Assembly: GCA_965602635.1 (NCBI GenBank)
Contig: CBFCZU010000020.1
Span: 1-29,259 of the forward strand
Source: CBFCZU01 sp965602635
GTDB lineage: Bacteria; Planctomycetota; Phycisphaerae; SM23-33
Direction: 5' to 3'
Length of the DNA: 29,259 bases
The notes beneath the pieces are model-generated. The model made no database searches, was not told the DNA's origin, and was given only the letters and a program-made list of their open reading frames with translations. How positions within the stretch are numbered: position 1 is the stretch's first letter; each line of letters begins with the position of its first letter. This document shows, one piece after another, positions 13,808 through 22,878 of this stretch. Position numbers and translations under genes: made by a program.

Positions 13808-14941
13808 TCAGCGCGCGTCTTTTCGCGCGGCGAAGACGCCGCCGGGGAGTTGCTTGACCAGGCCCTTGATGGCGAGCATGGTCATGGCGGCGGTGACCTT
13901 GGCCGCAGGCAGGCGTGAGCGGCGGACAAGCTCGTCCAGCGACAGCTCCGCCTCGGCGAGATAGCCCATCAGCCGGGCCTCATCCTTGGTCAGCTCCGGC
14001 TGCGGGGGCGCGGGCTTTGCGGCCTCGACGGCCCCCGCCGACTTGAGCGCCTCCCCCACGCGGTCGAGGGCGTCGAGGATGTCCTCCAGGTCGGTGGCCA
14101 TGGTGGCCCCGTCGGCGATCAGGGCGTTCGTCCCCTGGCTGAAGGGCGAGTCCACCCGCCCGGGGACGGCGAAGACATCCTTGCCCTGCTCGGCCGCCAG
14201 GCGGGCGGTGATCAGCGAGCCGCTGCGCCGGGCGGCCTCGACCACCAGCACGCCCAGCGACAGGCCCGAGATGATCCGGTTGCGCCTGGGGAAGTTGGCG
14301 GCCTTGACCTCCACCTGCATCGGCAGCTCGCTGATGACCGCCCCGCGCCGCTCGGCGATCATCCGGTCGAAGAGCTTGAGGTTCTCGGGCGGGTAGATTC
14401 TTGCCAGCCCGCAGCCCATGACGGCGATCGTCCGCCCGCCGGCTGCCAGGGCCCCGCGGTGGGCGGCTGAGTCTATGCCGCGCGCCCCGCCTGAGATGAC
14501 GGTGAATCCCGCCCGCCCGAGCAGTCCGCCGAAGCGCTCTGCCTGCTCCAGGCCGTAGTGGGTGCAGCGGCGCGAGCCGACCACGCCCAGCGCGACGGCG
14601 TCGGCCTCGGCCAACTCCCCACGGACGTACAGCACCGGCGGCGGGTCGTCGATCAGCTTCAGGGGGCGCGGATAGGCCGGGTCCTCCAGGCACAGCACCT
14701 CCGCGCCCGCCTCCTGGGCCAGGGCCAGCTCCGCGTCGACGGCGGCCTCGTCCACGGCGGCGATGCCCTGGGCCGCCTTCGGCCCGACGCCGGAAACCTG
14801 CTTGAGCTGCCCCACGCCGGCGCCGCAGACGGCCTCGACGTCGCCGAAATGCTCCAGCAGCCTCTTGAAGCGGATTGCGCCGACCCCCTCGGCCAGGTGC
14901 AGCCGCAGGTGCAGCCGACGCCGCAACGAAAGCTCACTCAT
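13808..14941 (-). CDS. dprA: DNA processing protein DprA (Smf)
   Basis: A 377-residue DprA/Smf protein that loads RecA on incoming single-stranded DNA in transformation-competent bacteria; it is also widespread in non-competent species. An N-terminal helix-hairpin-helix-like region contains VSGVGPKAAQGIA. The Rossmann-like DprA domain has GVVGSRRCTHYG, ISGGARGIDSAAHRGAL, GCGLARIYPPEN, NFPRRNRIISGLS and SGSLITARLAAEQGKDVFAV. A C-terminal winged-helix segment follows (LTKDEARLMGYLAE to the end). ATG 14941 is preferred over TTG 14962 because GGGGAG lies just upstream and homology starts at the helical region. It begins 45 bases after the secDF stop and may be read through from it. Confidence 0.95.
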   Translation of the reverse strand: MSELSLRRRLHLRLHLAEGVGAIRFKRLLEHFGDVEAVCGAGVGQLKQVSGVGPKAAQGIAAVDEAAVDAELALAQEAGAEVLCLEDPAYPRPLKLIDDPPPVLYVRGELAEADAVALGVVGSRRCTHYGLEQAERFGGLLGRAGFTVISGGARGIDSAAHRGALAAGGRTIAVMGCGLARIYPPENLKLFDRMIAERRGAVISELPMQVEVKAANFPRRNRIISGLSLGVLVVEAARRSGSLITARLAAEQGKDVFAVPGRVDSPFSQGTNALIADGATMATDLEDILDALDRVGEALKSAGAVEAAKPAPPQPELTKDEARLMGYLAEAELSLDELVRRSRLPAAKVTAAMTMLAIKGLVKQLPGGVFAARKDAR

Positions 14942-14986
14942 TGCCTCTCCCCGGACGGGCAACGCCCGCCTGACTGCACTTGGACC

Positions 14987-17900
14987 CTACTTCCCCGGCG
15001 CCCCTTCAGTGGTACGCGTCACCTGCCCGACGATCGCCTCCTTGAAGCCCAGCAGCAGCGGCGAGGCAATGGCGATGGAGGAGTAGGTCCCGAAGACAAT
15101 TCCTACGAGCAGGGCGAAGGTGAAGGCGTGCACGCCCGCCCCGCCGAACACGTACATCACCACCACGGCGATGAGCGTGGTGGTGGTGGTCAGCAGCGTC
15201 CGGCTGATGGTCTGGTTGACCGACCGGTTGATTGTGGTCTCATCGACGGTCGTCAGCTTGCCGCGGTTCTCGCGGATGCGGTCGAAGACGACGATGGTAT
15301 CGTTGACCGAGTAGCCGATGATGGTGAGGAAAGCGGCCACCATTACCATGTCTATCTTGAACGGCTCGAGGGCGAGCATTCGCCCGATGGCGTTGTCATA
15401 GACGTACGCGGTCAGGGCGACCATTCCCACGGCCACGATAACGTCGTGGATGAGGCACAACACGGCCGCCATGCCCCACCGGGCGGAGCCGAAACGAATC
15501 CACAGGTAGGCGATGATCGCAAGCCAGCTCACCACGAATGCCACGACCGCCCGCTGGACCGTCTTCCCGGCGACGACCGGATCGACCTCCGAGACAGACT
15601 CCAGCGATTCCTTCCGCGCCAGGGCCTCGCGCAGCAGTCTCAGCTCATTGTCCGCGAAGTTCTGCCACCTGAGCCTCTGGCCGACGTAATCGACGTCGGG
15701 GTTGCTGACAACCTGGGCGAACGACTTGAACCTGCCGTCGCCGACGGGCTCCAGGCCGATCGCCTCGGCGGCGTTGAACTGGAACTTGGCGAAGTCCGGC
15801 TGGCCGCGCATCGTCTGTATCCGCTCGGCGAACTCCTTCTCCGTCAGGGCCGGGGCAGCGTCCCTCACGACGAACATCACGCCGCCGACGTAGTCGATGA
15901 ACCTGTCGCGGAACTCCGGGCTGAGGCGCTTCTCCACCAGATCGGAGGTGATGGGGACCTTGCCCTCGTCCTCGGCCCTGAGGGTGATGCCCAGCCCGGG
16001 CACGGCGCCGGCCTGCTGCACGTCGTCGCCCCTTATCTTCACGCTGCTTCGTATGTCCAGGGCGTCCTTGAAGGTGCGTTCCACCACGTCGCGCACCAGG
16101 CCCACGTCGGCGACGGTGGTGGAGACCTCGTACGTCCACTCGGGCATGCGGGCATCCAGCTCCGCGGCGTCAAGCTGCCCGTCCTTGCTGGCATCGACAG
16201 AGGCGAAGATCTCCTTTGCGCCCTTGCCGGCCGTCCATTCCGTCAGGTTGATCTGCCGGTTCGAGTCGGCGTCGAAGGCCTCCAGCACGGCGACCGATTT
16301 GTTGGCGCTGAGGATGGTGATGACCTTGGCGGTTTCCGCCAGCTTGCCCAGCGCCCCGCGCCTGTCCAGCAGTGCGGCGGACTTCACGGCGCCCTCGGCC
16401 GTGCCGGCATCCGAAGTAGCGCCCGGCTCGACTTTCGCCTCCCGGGACATCTCCAGGGCCTTCTCGCGCAGCGCAGCCTCGATCAGCCCGCGCTCCGGCG
16501 GCTGGCGGCTGCCCCCGGGGCCGGGGATCATCGCGCCCTTCTTGAACTTGAAGCTCGCCTGCGTGCCGGAGCTGAGCTCCAGCCCGAGGATGTCGCGCCC
16601 CTGCGAGCCCAGGGCCACCAGCCCCAGCGCCATTGCCAGCGCCGACGCCGCCCAGAAGATCCGCCGCTTGGCCAGCCAGTTGATCTTGGGCGTGCCGATG
16701 AAGGCCAGCATCCGCACGCGGCTCTTGACCCAGCCCAGCTCCACCAGAAGCTGGAAGACCCAGCGGGTCACCGCCAGGGAGGTAAACAGGCTGAACATCA
16801 CGCCCAGCGCAAGGGTAATGGCAAAGCCGCGGACCTCCTCGGTCCCCACCCACCCGAGGATAAGGCAGGTAAGCAGCGTGGTGATGTTGCCGTCGAGGAT
16901 GGCGGTGGCGGCGCGGGAGTAGGCGTTGCGTATGGCCATGCGCATGGACTGCGTCTTGGCCTGCTCCTCGCGGAGGCGCTCGAATATGAGCACGTTGGCG
17001 TCAACCGCCATGCCGATGGTCAGGATCAGCCCGGCGATGCCCGGCACGGTGAAGACGGCGTCGATGAAGCTCATTGCCGCCAGGACGAGGATGAGGTTGA
17101 GCATCAGCGCCACGTTGGCGATGCCCCCGGCGGCGAGGTAGTAGAGCATCATGAACGCCGCCACGCCGATGAGCCCGTAAATGGCGGCGCGGATGCCCGC
17201 CTGGCGGTTGTCCCGGCCCATTGACGGGGCGATGGCCTTCTCGCTGACCGGGTCGGAGTTCACCCGCCCCTCCAGGGAGCCGGCGTTGAGGGTCCGGACC
17301 AGCTCGCCGACCTCCCTGGGGCTGAAGTCGCCGGTGATGGTGCCGCGCTTGTGAATCGCCTCGTTGATGGAGGGCGCGGAATAGACTTCGTCGTCCAGCA
17401 GGATGGCCATTAGCTTCTTGACGTTGTTGCCGGTAAGCAGGGCGAACCTGGCGGCCCCCCGCCCGTCGAACATGAACCCGACGCCGCGCCGCCCCTGTTG
17501 GTCGCGGTCCGGGAACGCATCTGTCAGCGCCCACGACCTCTTCTTGCGGTCGTGGAGCATCGTCAGGTCGGGACTGTTGCACAACAGGACGTATTTCTTC
17601 CCGGCGTAGGTGCCGACGACCATGTCGCCGGCAAGCCTCTCGATCTTCCGGCGCAGCTCGAACCACTGGTATTCATCGTTGCGGTTTCGCCCCGGCAGCG
17701 GCCCGTGATCCGACAATTCCCCGAGATAGGCGTCATGCCTGTCCCTGGTCAGCGACGGTTCCCGCCTGCTGTCGGGTATGGTCGGAGCGATCCGGAACTC
17801 CAGCACGCCCGCCTTCGCCACCAGCCGCTTCAGGTCGGCCGGGTCGTCCAGCCCGCTGCGCTGCTCGGCCCAGGACTCGTACCGCGCCACGACGGCGTCG

Positions 17901-18802
17901 ATCATTTCCCGCCGGGCGGGGTGCTTGTCGCGCAGCTTCTTGAGCTGCATCGCCAGGTTTTCCCGCTGCTGCCTGACCTGGTCGGCGGGGAGCTTTTCCG
18001 CCTCGCGCTTGGTGACGTACAGGTCGAGCGCCCGCCCGAGCTGCTCGGTATTGACGTTCAGCGCCGTCAGGTCCTTCAGCCGCCTCTCGTAGGCGAAGTT
18101 CGCATCGCGGTAATCGGCCCTGGCCTTGTCCAAGTCCTTGACGTTGACCACGCCGGTGCGAGCCTTCTCCAGGGCGGCCCTGGCGACCTGAAGGGCGTCG
18201 TGGGCCTGGGCCACTTCGGCCAGCGCCTGGCCACGGGCGTCGTCGCCGGCGGTGAATGTCTTGATGGCCTCGGCGCGGGCCTCGCCCGCCAGCGAGACGA
18301 CCCGGCGGATCTGGCTGCGCCGCAGGTTGCTCCGCTCCAGCTCGGCGAACGCCCGGCGGAAGACCGTCTTGGCCTCGTGAGCCGCCGCCGAGCCCAGCGG
18401 CATGCGGACCTGGAAGCGGTTCGCCCCCACCTTGCGCCACTCCAGCGAGTACACTCCCAGCGGGTCCACGCGCTTCTTCAACTGGTCGATCACCCGCTGA
18501 ACCAAGGCGCCGCTGTCCTCTCGGCGAGGAAGGTCGTCGAGCCGCTCCTTCAGCGCCGCCAGTTGCTTGGTCAGGCTGTCCTTGGTCTCGGCGCCCGCCG
18601 AGTCGAGCTGCTTCTTGACGGCCTGGATCTGTGCCTGAAGCGCCGCCCGCTCCTGCTCGACGGTCACGACCTCAAACGTGAGGACGTACCCGCCCTTCAG
18701 GTCGATGCCCTGCCTCAGGCCCTTGGCCCAAAGGGAGTAGGCTCCCAGCGCGACCAGCAGGGCGACGAAGGCGAATTTCCAGCCAAGATTCTTCGGTTGC
18801 AT
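14987..18802 (-). CDS. secDF: SecD-SecF fusion translocon subunit with EF-hand loops
   Basis: Proton-motive-force-driven accessory subunit of the Sec translocon, both halves fused (1271 aa; simpler SecDF fusions are about 750-850). SecD half: TM1 at residues 8-27, GIDLKGG, then a long charged, coiled-coil-rich expansion (about 48-330), LEFRI, LDDEVYSAPSI, and a TM2-6 block (about 536-690) with GMAVDANVLIFERLREE. SecF half: TM near 711-731, a periplasmic region, and a final TM block (about 1081 onward) with IGYSVNDTIVVFDRIREN. In the SecF periplasmic loop two EF-hand calcium loops are seen at 844-855 (DADSNRQINLTE) and 870-881 (DASKDGQLDAAE). ATG 18802 has GAGGT upstream. It lies downstream of yajC and a small exported protein on the same strand, an expected translocon context. 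Confidence 0.95.
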   Translation of the reverse strand: MQPKNLGWKFAFVALLVALGAYSLWAKGLRQGIDLKGGYVLTFEVVTVEQERAALQAQIQAVKKQLDSAGAETKDSLTKQLAALKERLDDLPRREDSGALVQRVIDQLKKRVDPLGVYSLEWRKVGANRFQVRMPLGSAAAHEAKTVFRRAFAELERSNLRRSQIRRVVSLAGEARAEAIKTFTAGDDARGQALAEVAQAHDALQVARAALEKARTGVVNVKDLDKARADYRDANFAYERRLKDLTALNVNTEQLGRALDLYVTKREAEKLPADQVRQQRENLAMQLKKLRDKHPARREMIDAVVARYESWAEQRSGLDDPADLKRLVAKAGVLEFRIAPTIPDSRREPSLTRDRHDAYLGELSDHGPLPGRNRNDEYQWFELRRKIERLAGDMVVGTYAGKKYVLLCNSPDLTMLHDRKKRSWALTDAFPDRDQQGRRGVGFMFDGRGAARFALLTGNNVKKLMAILLDDEVYSAPSINEAIHKRGTITGDFSPREVGELVRTLNAGSLEGRVNSDPVSEKAIAPSMGRDNRQAGIRAAIYGLIGVAAFMMLYYLAAGGIANVALMLNLILVLAAMSFIDAVFTVPGIAGLILTIGMAVDANVLIFERLREEQAKTQSMRMAIRNAYSRAATAILDGNITTLLTCLILGWVGTEEVRGFAITLALGVMFSLFTSLAVTRWVFQLLVELGWVKSRVRMLAFIGTPKINWLAKRRIFWAASALAMALGLVALGSQGRDILGLELSSGTQASFKFKKGAMIPGPGGSRQPPERGLIEAALREKALEMSREAKVEPGATSDAGTAEGAVKSAALLDRRGALGKLAETAKVITILSANKSVAVLEAFDADSNRQINLTEWTAGKGAKEIFASVDASKDGQLDAAELDARMPEWTYEVSTTVADVGLVRDVVERTFKDALDIRSSVKIRGDDVQQAGAVPGLGITLRAEDEGKVPITSDLVEKRLSPEFRDRFIDYVGGVMFVVRDAAPALTEKEFAERIQTMRGQPDFAKFQFNAAEAIGLEPVGDGRFKSFAQVVSNPDVDYVGQRLRWQNFADNELRLLREALARKESLESVSEVDPVVAGKTVQRAVVAFVVSWLAIIAYLWIRFGSARWGMAAVLCLIHDVIVAVGMVALTAYVYDNAIGRMLALEPFKIDMVMVAAFLTIIGYSVNDTIVVFDRIRENRGKLTTVDETTINRSVNQTISRTLLTTTTTLIAVVVMYVFGGAGVHAFTFALLVGIVFGTYSSIAIASPLLLGFKEAIVGQVTRTTEGAPGK

Positions 18803-18912
18803 GGCGACCTCATTGGGTGCTTGAAGGTCAGAAGGTCTGAAGCGACATCCGGGGGCGGCTCGGCCCTCGGGTGACGACGCCGGCGGTCACCGGCGACGCG
18901 AAAGAAATGCAC

Positions 18913-19422
18913 TTACGCGGGCGGCGCCCGGATCGCCCGAGCGGGCAGGCGCGCGTGTGTCCTGGCCGGCGGCTCGGCCCGGTCGGCAGCGAGGCCGGCG
19001 GTCAGGGCGGGCTTGCGGGCCGGGGCGTCAGGCATGACGGCCTTGGTCTGACCGGTCGGCTGCGGACGGAGCTGCGAGACGTCGGATCGCGTCGTCACGG
19101 CCAGCAGCTCGCGGGCCTCGCCCCCCCGGGGAAGCTCGATGTCCGCGCCCTGGGCTCGGGCGGCGGCGCGGACCGCCTCAACGACCGCGGCGACATGGCC
19201 CGGGGCGGCGACGATCTCCAGCCACCTCGCCCCGCCGCGAGAGAGGACGCGTGCATCCGCCCCGGCACGCCAGGCCGCGGCGCGGAGCGCCTCGATCTGA
19301 CCGTCCGAGGCGTTGCGGACCGCCACGCGCAGGCGGACGACCTGCCCCCGCCCGGCCGCGTGCAGCGGCTGGGCCGAGAGCAGCAGGATTATCATCCCTA
19401 CGGATTGGACGCGACGCATCAT
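18913..19422 (-). CDS. Small exported protein of unknown function between YajC and SecDF
   Basis: A 169-residue protein not recognised as a named family. Residues 1-22 look like a Sec signal peptide (VGMIILLLSAQPLHA, cleavage after AHA-like A-A). The body has an alanine/arginine-rich region with a possible small alpha/beta domain (VVRLRVAVRNASDGQIEALRAA and LEIVAAPGHVAAVVEAVRAAA), reminiscent of the repeated P1-type folds of SecD but too short to assign. The C-terminal third is proline/arginine-rich and probably disordered. ATG 19422 (ATGATG) is 5 bases after the yajC stop, so the two are co-translated. Placement suggests a periplasmic helper of the SecDF-YajC complex, by inference only. Confidence 0.75.
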   Translation of the reverse strand: MMRRVQSVGMIILLLSAQPLHAAGRGQVVRLRVAVRNASDGQIEALRAAAWRAGADARVLSRGGARWLEIVAAPGHVAAVVEAVRAAARAQGADIELPRGGEARELLAVTTRSDVSQLRPQPTGQTKAVMPDAPARKPALTAGLAADRAEPPARTHARLPARAIRAPPA

Positions 19423-19427
19423 CGGTC

Positions 19428-19943
19428 CTAAGGTTTCTTCTCCGCCTGGTTAGGGTCTTCGGCCTTGCCTGTCTCACCCACGCCACGAATGGCCCAGCGG
19501 GCGAACTTCATGCGCACGTTTCCGGTCTCGTCCACCTTCACCGTCACCTCGTCGTCGCGGACCTCGATGACCGTGCCAACGATCCCGCCGATGCTGGTGA
19601 CCTTGTCGCCCTTCTTCAGGGCCGACAGCATGTCCTGGCGTTGGCGTTTTTGTTTTCTTCGGCTCCTGCCCATCCAGATGTACAGGAGAAAGAACCCGCC
19701 CACCATGATGATCATCAGCTTCATGCTGCCGAATGGGCTGCCGGCGCCATTGTCGCCGGTGGGCTTATCGGCCCGCTTGGTCGTGGGCTCTTCCGCGGCC
19801 TCGGGTGGCGGCTGCCCGGTGCCGTCCGTCTCATCGACGGCCGCCGGGGCGGAGGCAGGTTGCTGGGCCAGGGCCGGCGCCGTTTGACAGGCCAGCAGCG
19901 CCAGCGCCAAGACCACCATGATCGCCCAATATCCTCTCGGCAT
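19428..19943 (-). CDS. yajC: YajC-family preprotein translocase accessory subunit with extra N-terminal leader
   Basis: YajC is the small membrane partner of SecDF. The core is at residues 72-150: hydrophobic SMKLMIIMVGGFFLLYIW, basic RSRRKQKRQRQ, then LKKGDKVTSIGGIVGTVIEV and DDEVTVKVDETGNVRMKFAR, all typical. Unlike most YajC proteins (about 85-120 aa) this one has 171 residues, because it begins with a signal-peptide-like segment (IMVVLALALLAC..ALAQQ) and a Pro/Glu-rich linker. ALLAC resembles a lipobox, and PALA-QQ a signal peptidase I site. ATG 19943 has AGGAA nine bases upstream. First gene of the yajC - exported protein - secDF operon. Confidence 0.92.
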   Translation of the reverse strand: MPRGYWAIMVVLALALLACQTAPALAQQPASAPAAVDETDGTGQPPPEAAEEPTTKRADKPTGDNGAGSPFGSMKLMIIMVGGFFLLYIWMGRSRRKQKRQRQDMLSALKKGDKVTSIGGIVGTVIEVRDDEVTVKVDETGNVRMKFARWAIRGVGETGKAEDPNQAEKKP

Positions 19944-19993
19944 ATGAGAATTCCTTTCGCTCGGTTCCCGATTCTCGCCCGCGCACTGCGGCG

Positions 19994-20026
19994 AGTATAT
20001 TCTCCGATTCTCGCGACCGGCGTCAA
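19994..20026 (-). promoter_or_regulatory. Possible promoter of the yajC-secDF operon
   Basis: Minus-strand TTGACG (20021-20026) and TATACT (19994-19999) are good hexamers but are separated by 21 bases, longer than the usual 16-18. An overlapping GAATAT gives 17 bases but matches the consensus poorly. The only gap upstream of yajC, so a promoter is expected here. Confidence 0.35.
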
Positions 20027-20049
20027 ACCAAAGCGTCGCCGGGTCGTGC

Positions 20050-22095
20050 CTACTCCTGCTCCTTGTGCTTGGCGGCCTCGGCGGCGGCGATGATCTGCTG
20101 CTGCACGTTGCCCGGGACAGGGTCGTAGTGCGACAGCTCCATGGCGTACGAGCCCTGCCCGCCGGTGACCGACCGGAGCTGGCTGTTGTACTGCATGACC
20201 TCGGCCAGCGGGGCCTGGGCGCTCATGACGACGATGTTGCCCGGCAGCATGTCCTGGCCTAGAATCCTGCCCCTCCGCCCGGACAGGTCGCCGGCGATGT
20301 CGCCCATGTACTCGGCCGGTACCGATATCTCCATGTTCACGATCGGCTCGAGGAGCACGGGCTTGGCCCTCTGGACGGCGTCGATGAAGGCGTTCTTCCC
20401 GGCGGTGCGGAAAGCCACCTCCTTGGAATCGACCGGGTGGTGCTTGCCGTCGGTGATGACAATCTTGACGTCCTGCATCGGGTAGCCGGCAATCGCCCCG
20501 CCCTGGACCACGTCGTTGATGCCCTTCTCGATGGCAGGCACGTACTGCCGCGGGATCGACTCGCCGAAAAGCTCCTGGTCGAACTCTACGCCCGCGCCCC
20601 GCTCCAGCGGCTCGACGCGAAGGTACACCTCGCCGAACTGCCCGGCGCCGCCGGTCTGCTTCTTGTGGCGGTAGTGCCCGTCGGCCTGGACCGTGACCGT
20701 CTCGCGGTAGGGTATCTTCGGCGGCTTGGTCTCCACCTGGAGGTTGAAACGCGAGGCCATCTTCTCGAGGATCAGCCTCAGGTGCAGATCGCCGATGCCC
20801 GAGATGACGGTCTCGTTGGTCTGCGAGTTGCGGATGGACCTGAAGGTCGGGTCCTCCTCGGCCAGCCTGGAAAGGGCCTCCGAGATCTTCGTCTCGTCTC
20901 CGCGGCTCTTGGGCGTGACGGCAAGGGAGTACATGGGCGTGGGCACGGCCGCTGTCGGGCGGAACATCGGCGCGTTCTCGACGTGCAGCACGTCGCCGTA
21001 GTTGATCTCCTCGATCTTGGCCAGGGCGATGATGTCCCCGGCCACGGCCGCGTCCACCTCCTCGGTCTCCTTGCCCTGGACCTTGAAGAGATGCCCCACC
21101 TTCAATGCCCTGCGGTCGCCGCGGAGATGGAAGCTCGTCTCGCCCGTCATGGTGCCCTGGAGGATTCGCACCCAGCAGAGCTTGCCCACGAACGGGTCGG
21201 CGGCGATGCGGAAGGCCTGGGCGATGAGGGGCTTGTCGGCGTCGGCGACGACGGGCACCTCCTCGGCGTCCTCGCCCTCGCCCGAGCGGACGGGGCGGGC
21301 CTTGAGGTCCGCCGGCGACGGGAAGTAGTTGGCGATCGCCTCTATCACCTCGGCCACGCCGACGCTGTCCCTGGCTGCGGTGAAGAGCACCGGGATCACC
21401 GTCCCGGCCACCATCGCGCTGGCGAAGGCCCCGGCGAGTTTCCCCGGTGCGATCTCCTCGCCGCCGAGGTAGGCCTCCATCATCTCCTCGTCCGCCTCGA
21501 TGATGGACTCGATCAACTGGGTGTGGGCCTCGGCCACGTCGCCGAAGTCGGCCGATCCGCTGTCATTCGAAAAGCAGTCGATGACCTTCTTGCCGCCTTC
21601 GCTCGGCAGGTTCAGGCACTTCACCGCGTTGCCGAAGGTCTCCGTCAGCCCGGCCAGCACGCCCGGCAGCTCCACGTTCTCGGCGTCGATCTTGTTGACG
21701 ACGATCGCCCGGGCCAGTCCCTCTGTCCCGGCGGCCTGAAAGAGTCGGCGCGTGTTCACCTCCACCCCCGCCGCGGCCGAGACCACGACCACGGCCGTGT
21801 CCGCGCCGCCCATCGCCGAGATCGCCCCGCCTATGAAATCCGGATATCCCGGCCCGTCGATGAGGTTGATCGTCTTGCCGGCGTGTGTCAGATAGGCCAT
21901 CGCCGGGTCAACCGAGTGCTGGCGCTGCCCCTCCAGATCGGTGTGATCCAGCAGGGTGGTGCCGTCCTCGATGCTGCCCAGGCGGTTGGTCACCTTGGCG
22001 GCGTGGAGCATGGCCTCGCCGAGCATGGTCTTGCCGGCGCCGCCGTGGCCAAGGAGGACGACGTTGCGAATGTCCTGCGGATTGCTAGCTGCCAT
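20050..22095 (-). CDS. Elongation factor G-like GTPase (EF-G paralogue)
   Basis: A 681-residue translational-GTPase-fold protein with the EF-G domain order: G domain (about 1-275), domain II (about 290-390), and domains III-V to the C-terminus. G1 is GHGGAGKT, G3 is DGPGYPDF and G4 is NKID. In canonical EF-G G1 is AHIDAGKT and G3 is DTPGH; here the catalytic switch-II His is Tyr, and the switch-I RGITI is replaced by RQHSV. These changes are typical of the EF-G-like (FusA2-type) family, whose members are not the main elongation factor. Domain IV/V sections (YRHKKQTGGAGQFGEVYLRVEPL, NDVVQGGAIAGYPMQDVKIVI) are well kept. ATG 22095 has GGAG about 7 bases upstream and a good promoter about 100 bases upstream. 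Exact role (ribosome rescue, stress translation) is not established from sequence. Confidence 0.9.
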   Translation of the reverse strand: MAASNPQDIRNVVLLGHGGAGKTMLGEAMLHAAKVTNRLGSIEDGTTLLDHTDLEGQRQHSVDPAMAYLTHAGKTINLIDGPGYPDFIGGAISAMGGADTAVVVVSAAAGVEVNTRRLFQAAGTEGLARAIVVNKIDAENVELPGVLAGLTETFGNAVKCLNLPSEGGKKVIDCFSNDSGSADFGDVAEAHTQLIESIIEADEEMMEAYLGGEEIAPGKLAGAFASAMVAGTVIPVLFTAARDSVGVAEVIEAIANYFPSPADLKARPVRSGEGEDAEEVPVVADADKPLIAQAFRIAADPFVGKLCWVRILQGTMTGETSFHLRGDRRALKVGHLFKVQGKETEEVDAAVAGDIIALAKIEEINYGDVLHVENAPMFRPTAAVPTPMYSLAVTPKSRGDETKISEALSRLAEEDPTFRSIRNSQTNETVISGIGDLHLRLILEKMASRFNLQVETKPPKIPYRETVTVQADGHYRHKKQTGGAGQFGEVYLRVEPLERGAGVEFDQELFGESIPRQYVPAIEKGINDVVQGGAIAGYPMQDVKIVITDGKHHPVDSKEVAFRTAGKNAFIDAVQRAKPVLLEPIVNMEISVPAEYMGDIAGDLSGRRGRILGQDMLPGNIVVMSAQAPLAEVMQYNSQLRSVTGGQGSYAMELSHYDPVPGNVQQQIIAAAEAAKHKEQE

Positions 22096-22201
22096 CGGGA
22101 ATCTCCATGGCGACGAACGCCCGTCACGGAAGGCCGATCTGTTGCCTGCTCATCGGCGACAGGCGCACCGGCCGACCGGCGGGCGCCGCGTAAACCTCAT
22201 C

Positions 22202-22229
22202 AGTATAGGTTTCCGCCCGCCGCTGACAA
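22202..22229 (-). promoter_or_regulatory. Sigma-70-type promoter for the EF-G-like gene
   Basis: Minus-strand TTGTCA (22224-22229) and TATACT (22202-22207) are separated by 16 bases. Both hexamers match the consensus at five of six positions. A start near 22195 would give a leader of about 100 bases before ATG 22095. The gap 22096-22336 holds no gene. Confidence 0.6.
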
Positions 22230-22336
22230 GCACAATATCGCCCTGCCGCGCGGTGAGGGCCCCTGACGATTGTTGCCCTTGGGCGTGCGCGGCGACGTGG
22301 GCCGGGCGACGGCGCAGGATGCGGGCACATGCTGTG

Positions 22337-22849
22337 TTAGGGGCGATCGGCTTGGGACGCCGGCAGGGCCTCTTCGGCGCCAAGCTCCTCTGCCAGCTCA
22401 TCTTGAGGCTGCTCTTGCTCTTGCGGCTCTTCGTCGTCTTCCTCTTGGGGCTCTTCCTCTTCGTCTTCGTCGGGCTCTTCGTCCACGAGCCTAACTCCGC
22501 AGCCCGGGCATCGGCCCGTGGCCTCGGTCGTCCGGGCCGCCTCTCCCACGATCGCCTTCTCGCAGAGCGGGCAGGCGAGACCGCAATGCCTGACCTTGCT
22601 GCGCCAGAAATACACGAGGAACCATACGCTCGCCGCGACGACCAGCAGGCTCAGGATGTGCAGCATCACCCAGATACCGGAGGACGGGTCGGCCTTCCTG
22701 GCCGTGCCGATGGGGATGTTGGCGAGGACGATTCCCAGGAAGACCACCAGCCACACCCCCCACGCGCGGCTCATCGAGCGCTTGTGTGCCCGAACTCGAT
22801 CTATCAGCTCTTCGCGAGTCATGGACGGCCAGTCTCTCAAGTCGCTCAT
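22337..22849 (-). CDS. Membrane-anchored zinc-ribbon protein with acidic tail
   Basis: A 170-residue protein not assigned to a named family. Two hydrophobic segments, WGVWLVVFLGIVLANIPIG and MLHILSLLVVAASVWFLVYF, form a probable membrane hairpin after a short cytoplasmic N-terminus (MTREELIDRVRAHK). A zinc ribbon follows: CGLACPLC ... GRCPGCG, with four or five candidate Cys ligands. The last 50 residues are extremely acidic and Gln-rich (runs such as DEDEEEEPQEEDDEEPQEQE). ATG 22849 is chosen because the protein-like sequence begins there; the frame stays open further upstream on the minus strand, but that stretch is the antisense of the epimerase gene. The Shine-Dalgarno sequence is weak. 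Function unknown. Confidence 0.75.
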   Translation of the reverse strand: MSDLRDWPSMTREELIDRVRAHKRSMSRAWGVWLVVFLGIVLANIPIGTARKADPSSGIWVMLHILSLLVVAASVWFLVYFWRSKVRHCGLACPLCEKAIVGEAARTTEATGRCPGCGVRLVDEEPDEDEEEEPQEEDDEEPQEQEQPQDELAEELGAEEALPASQADRP

Positions 22850-22878
22850 CGTCACGTCCCGGGGCGAGCATGAATAAG

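Noticed and set aside
14558..17224. 888-codon open frame on the plus strand opposite dprA and secDF
   Set aside because: Antisense of two well-supported genes with no recognisable domain; GC-driven lack of stops.
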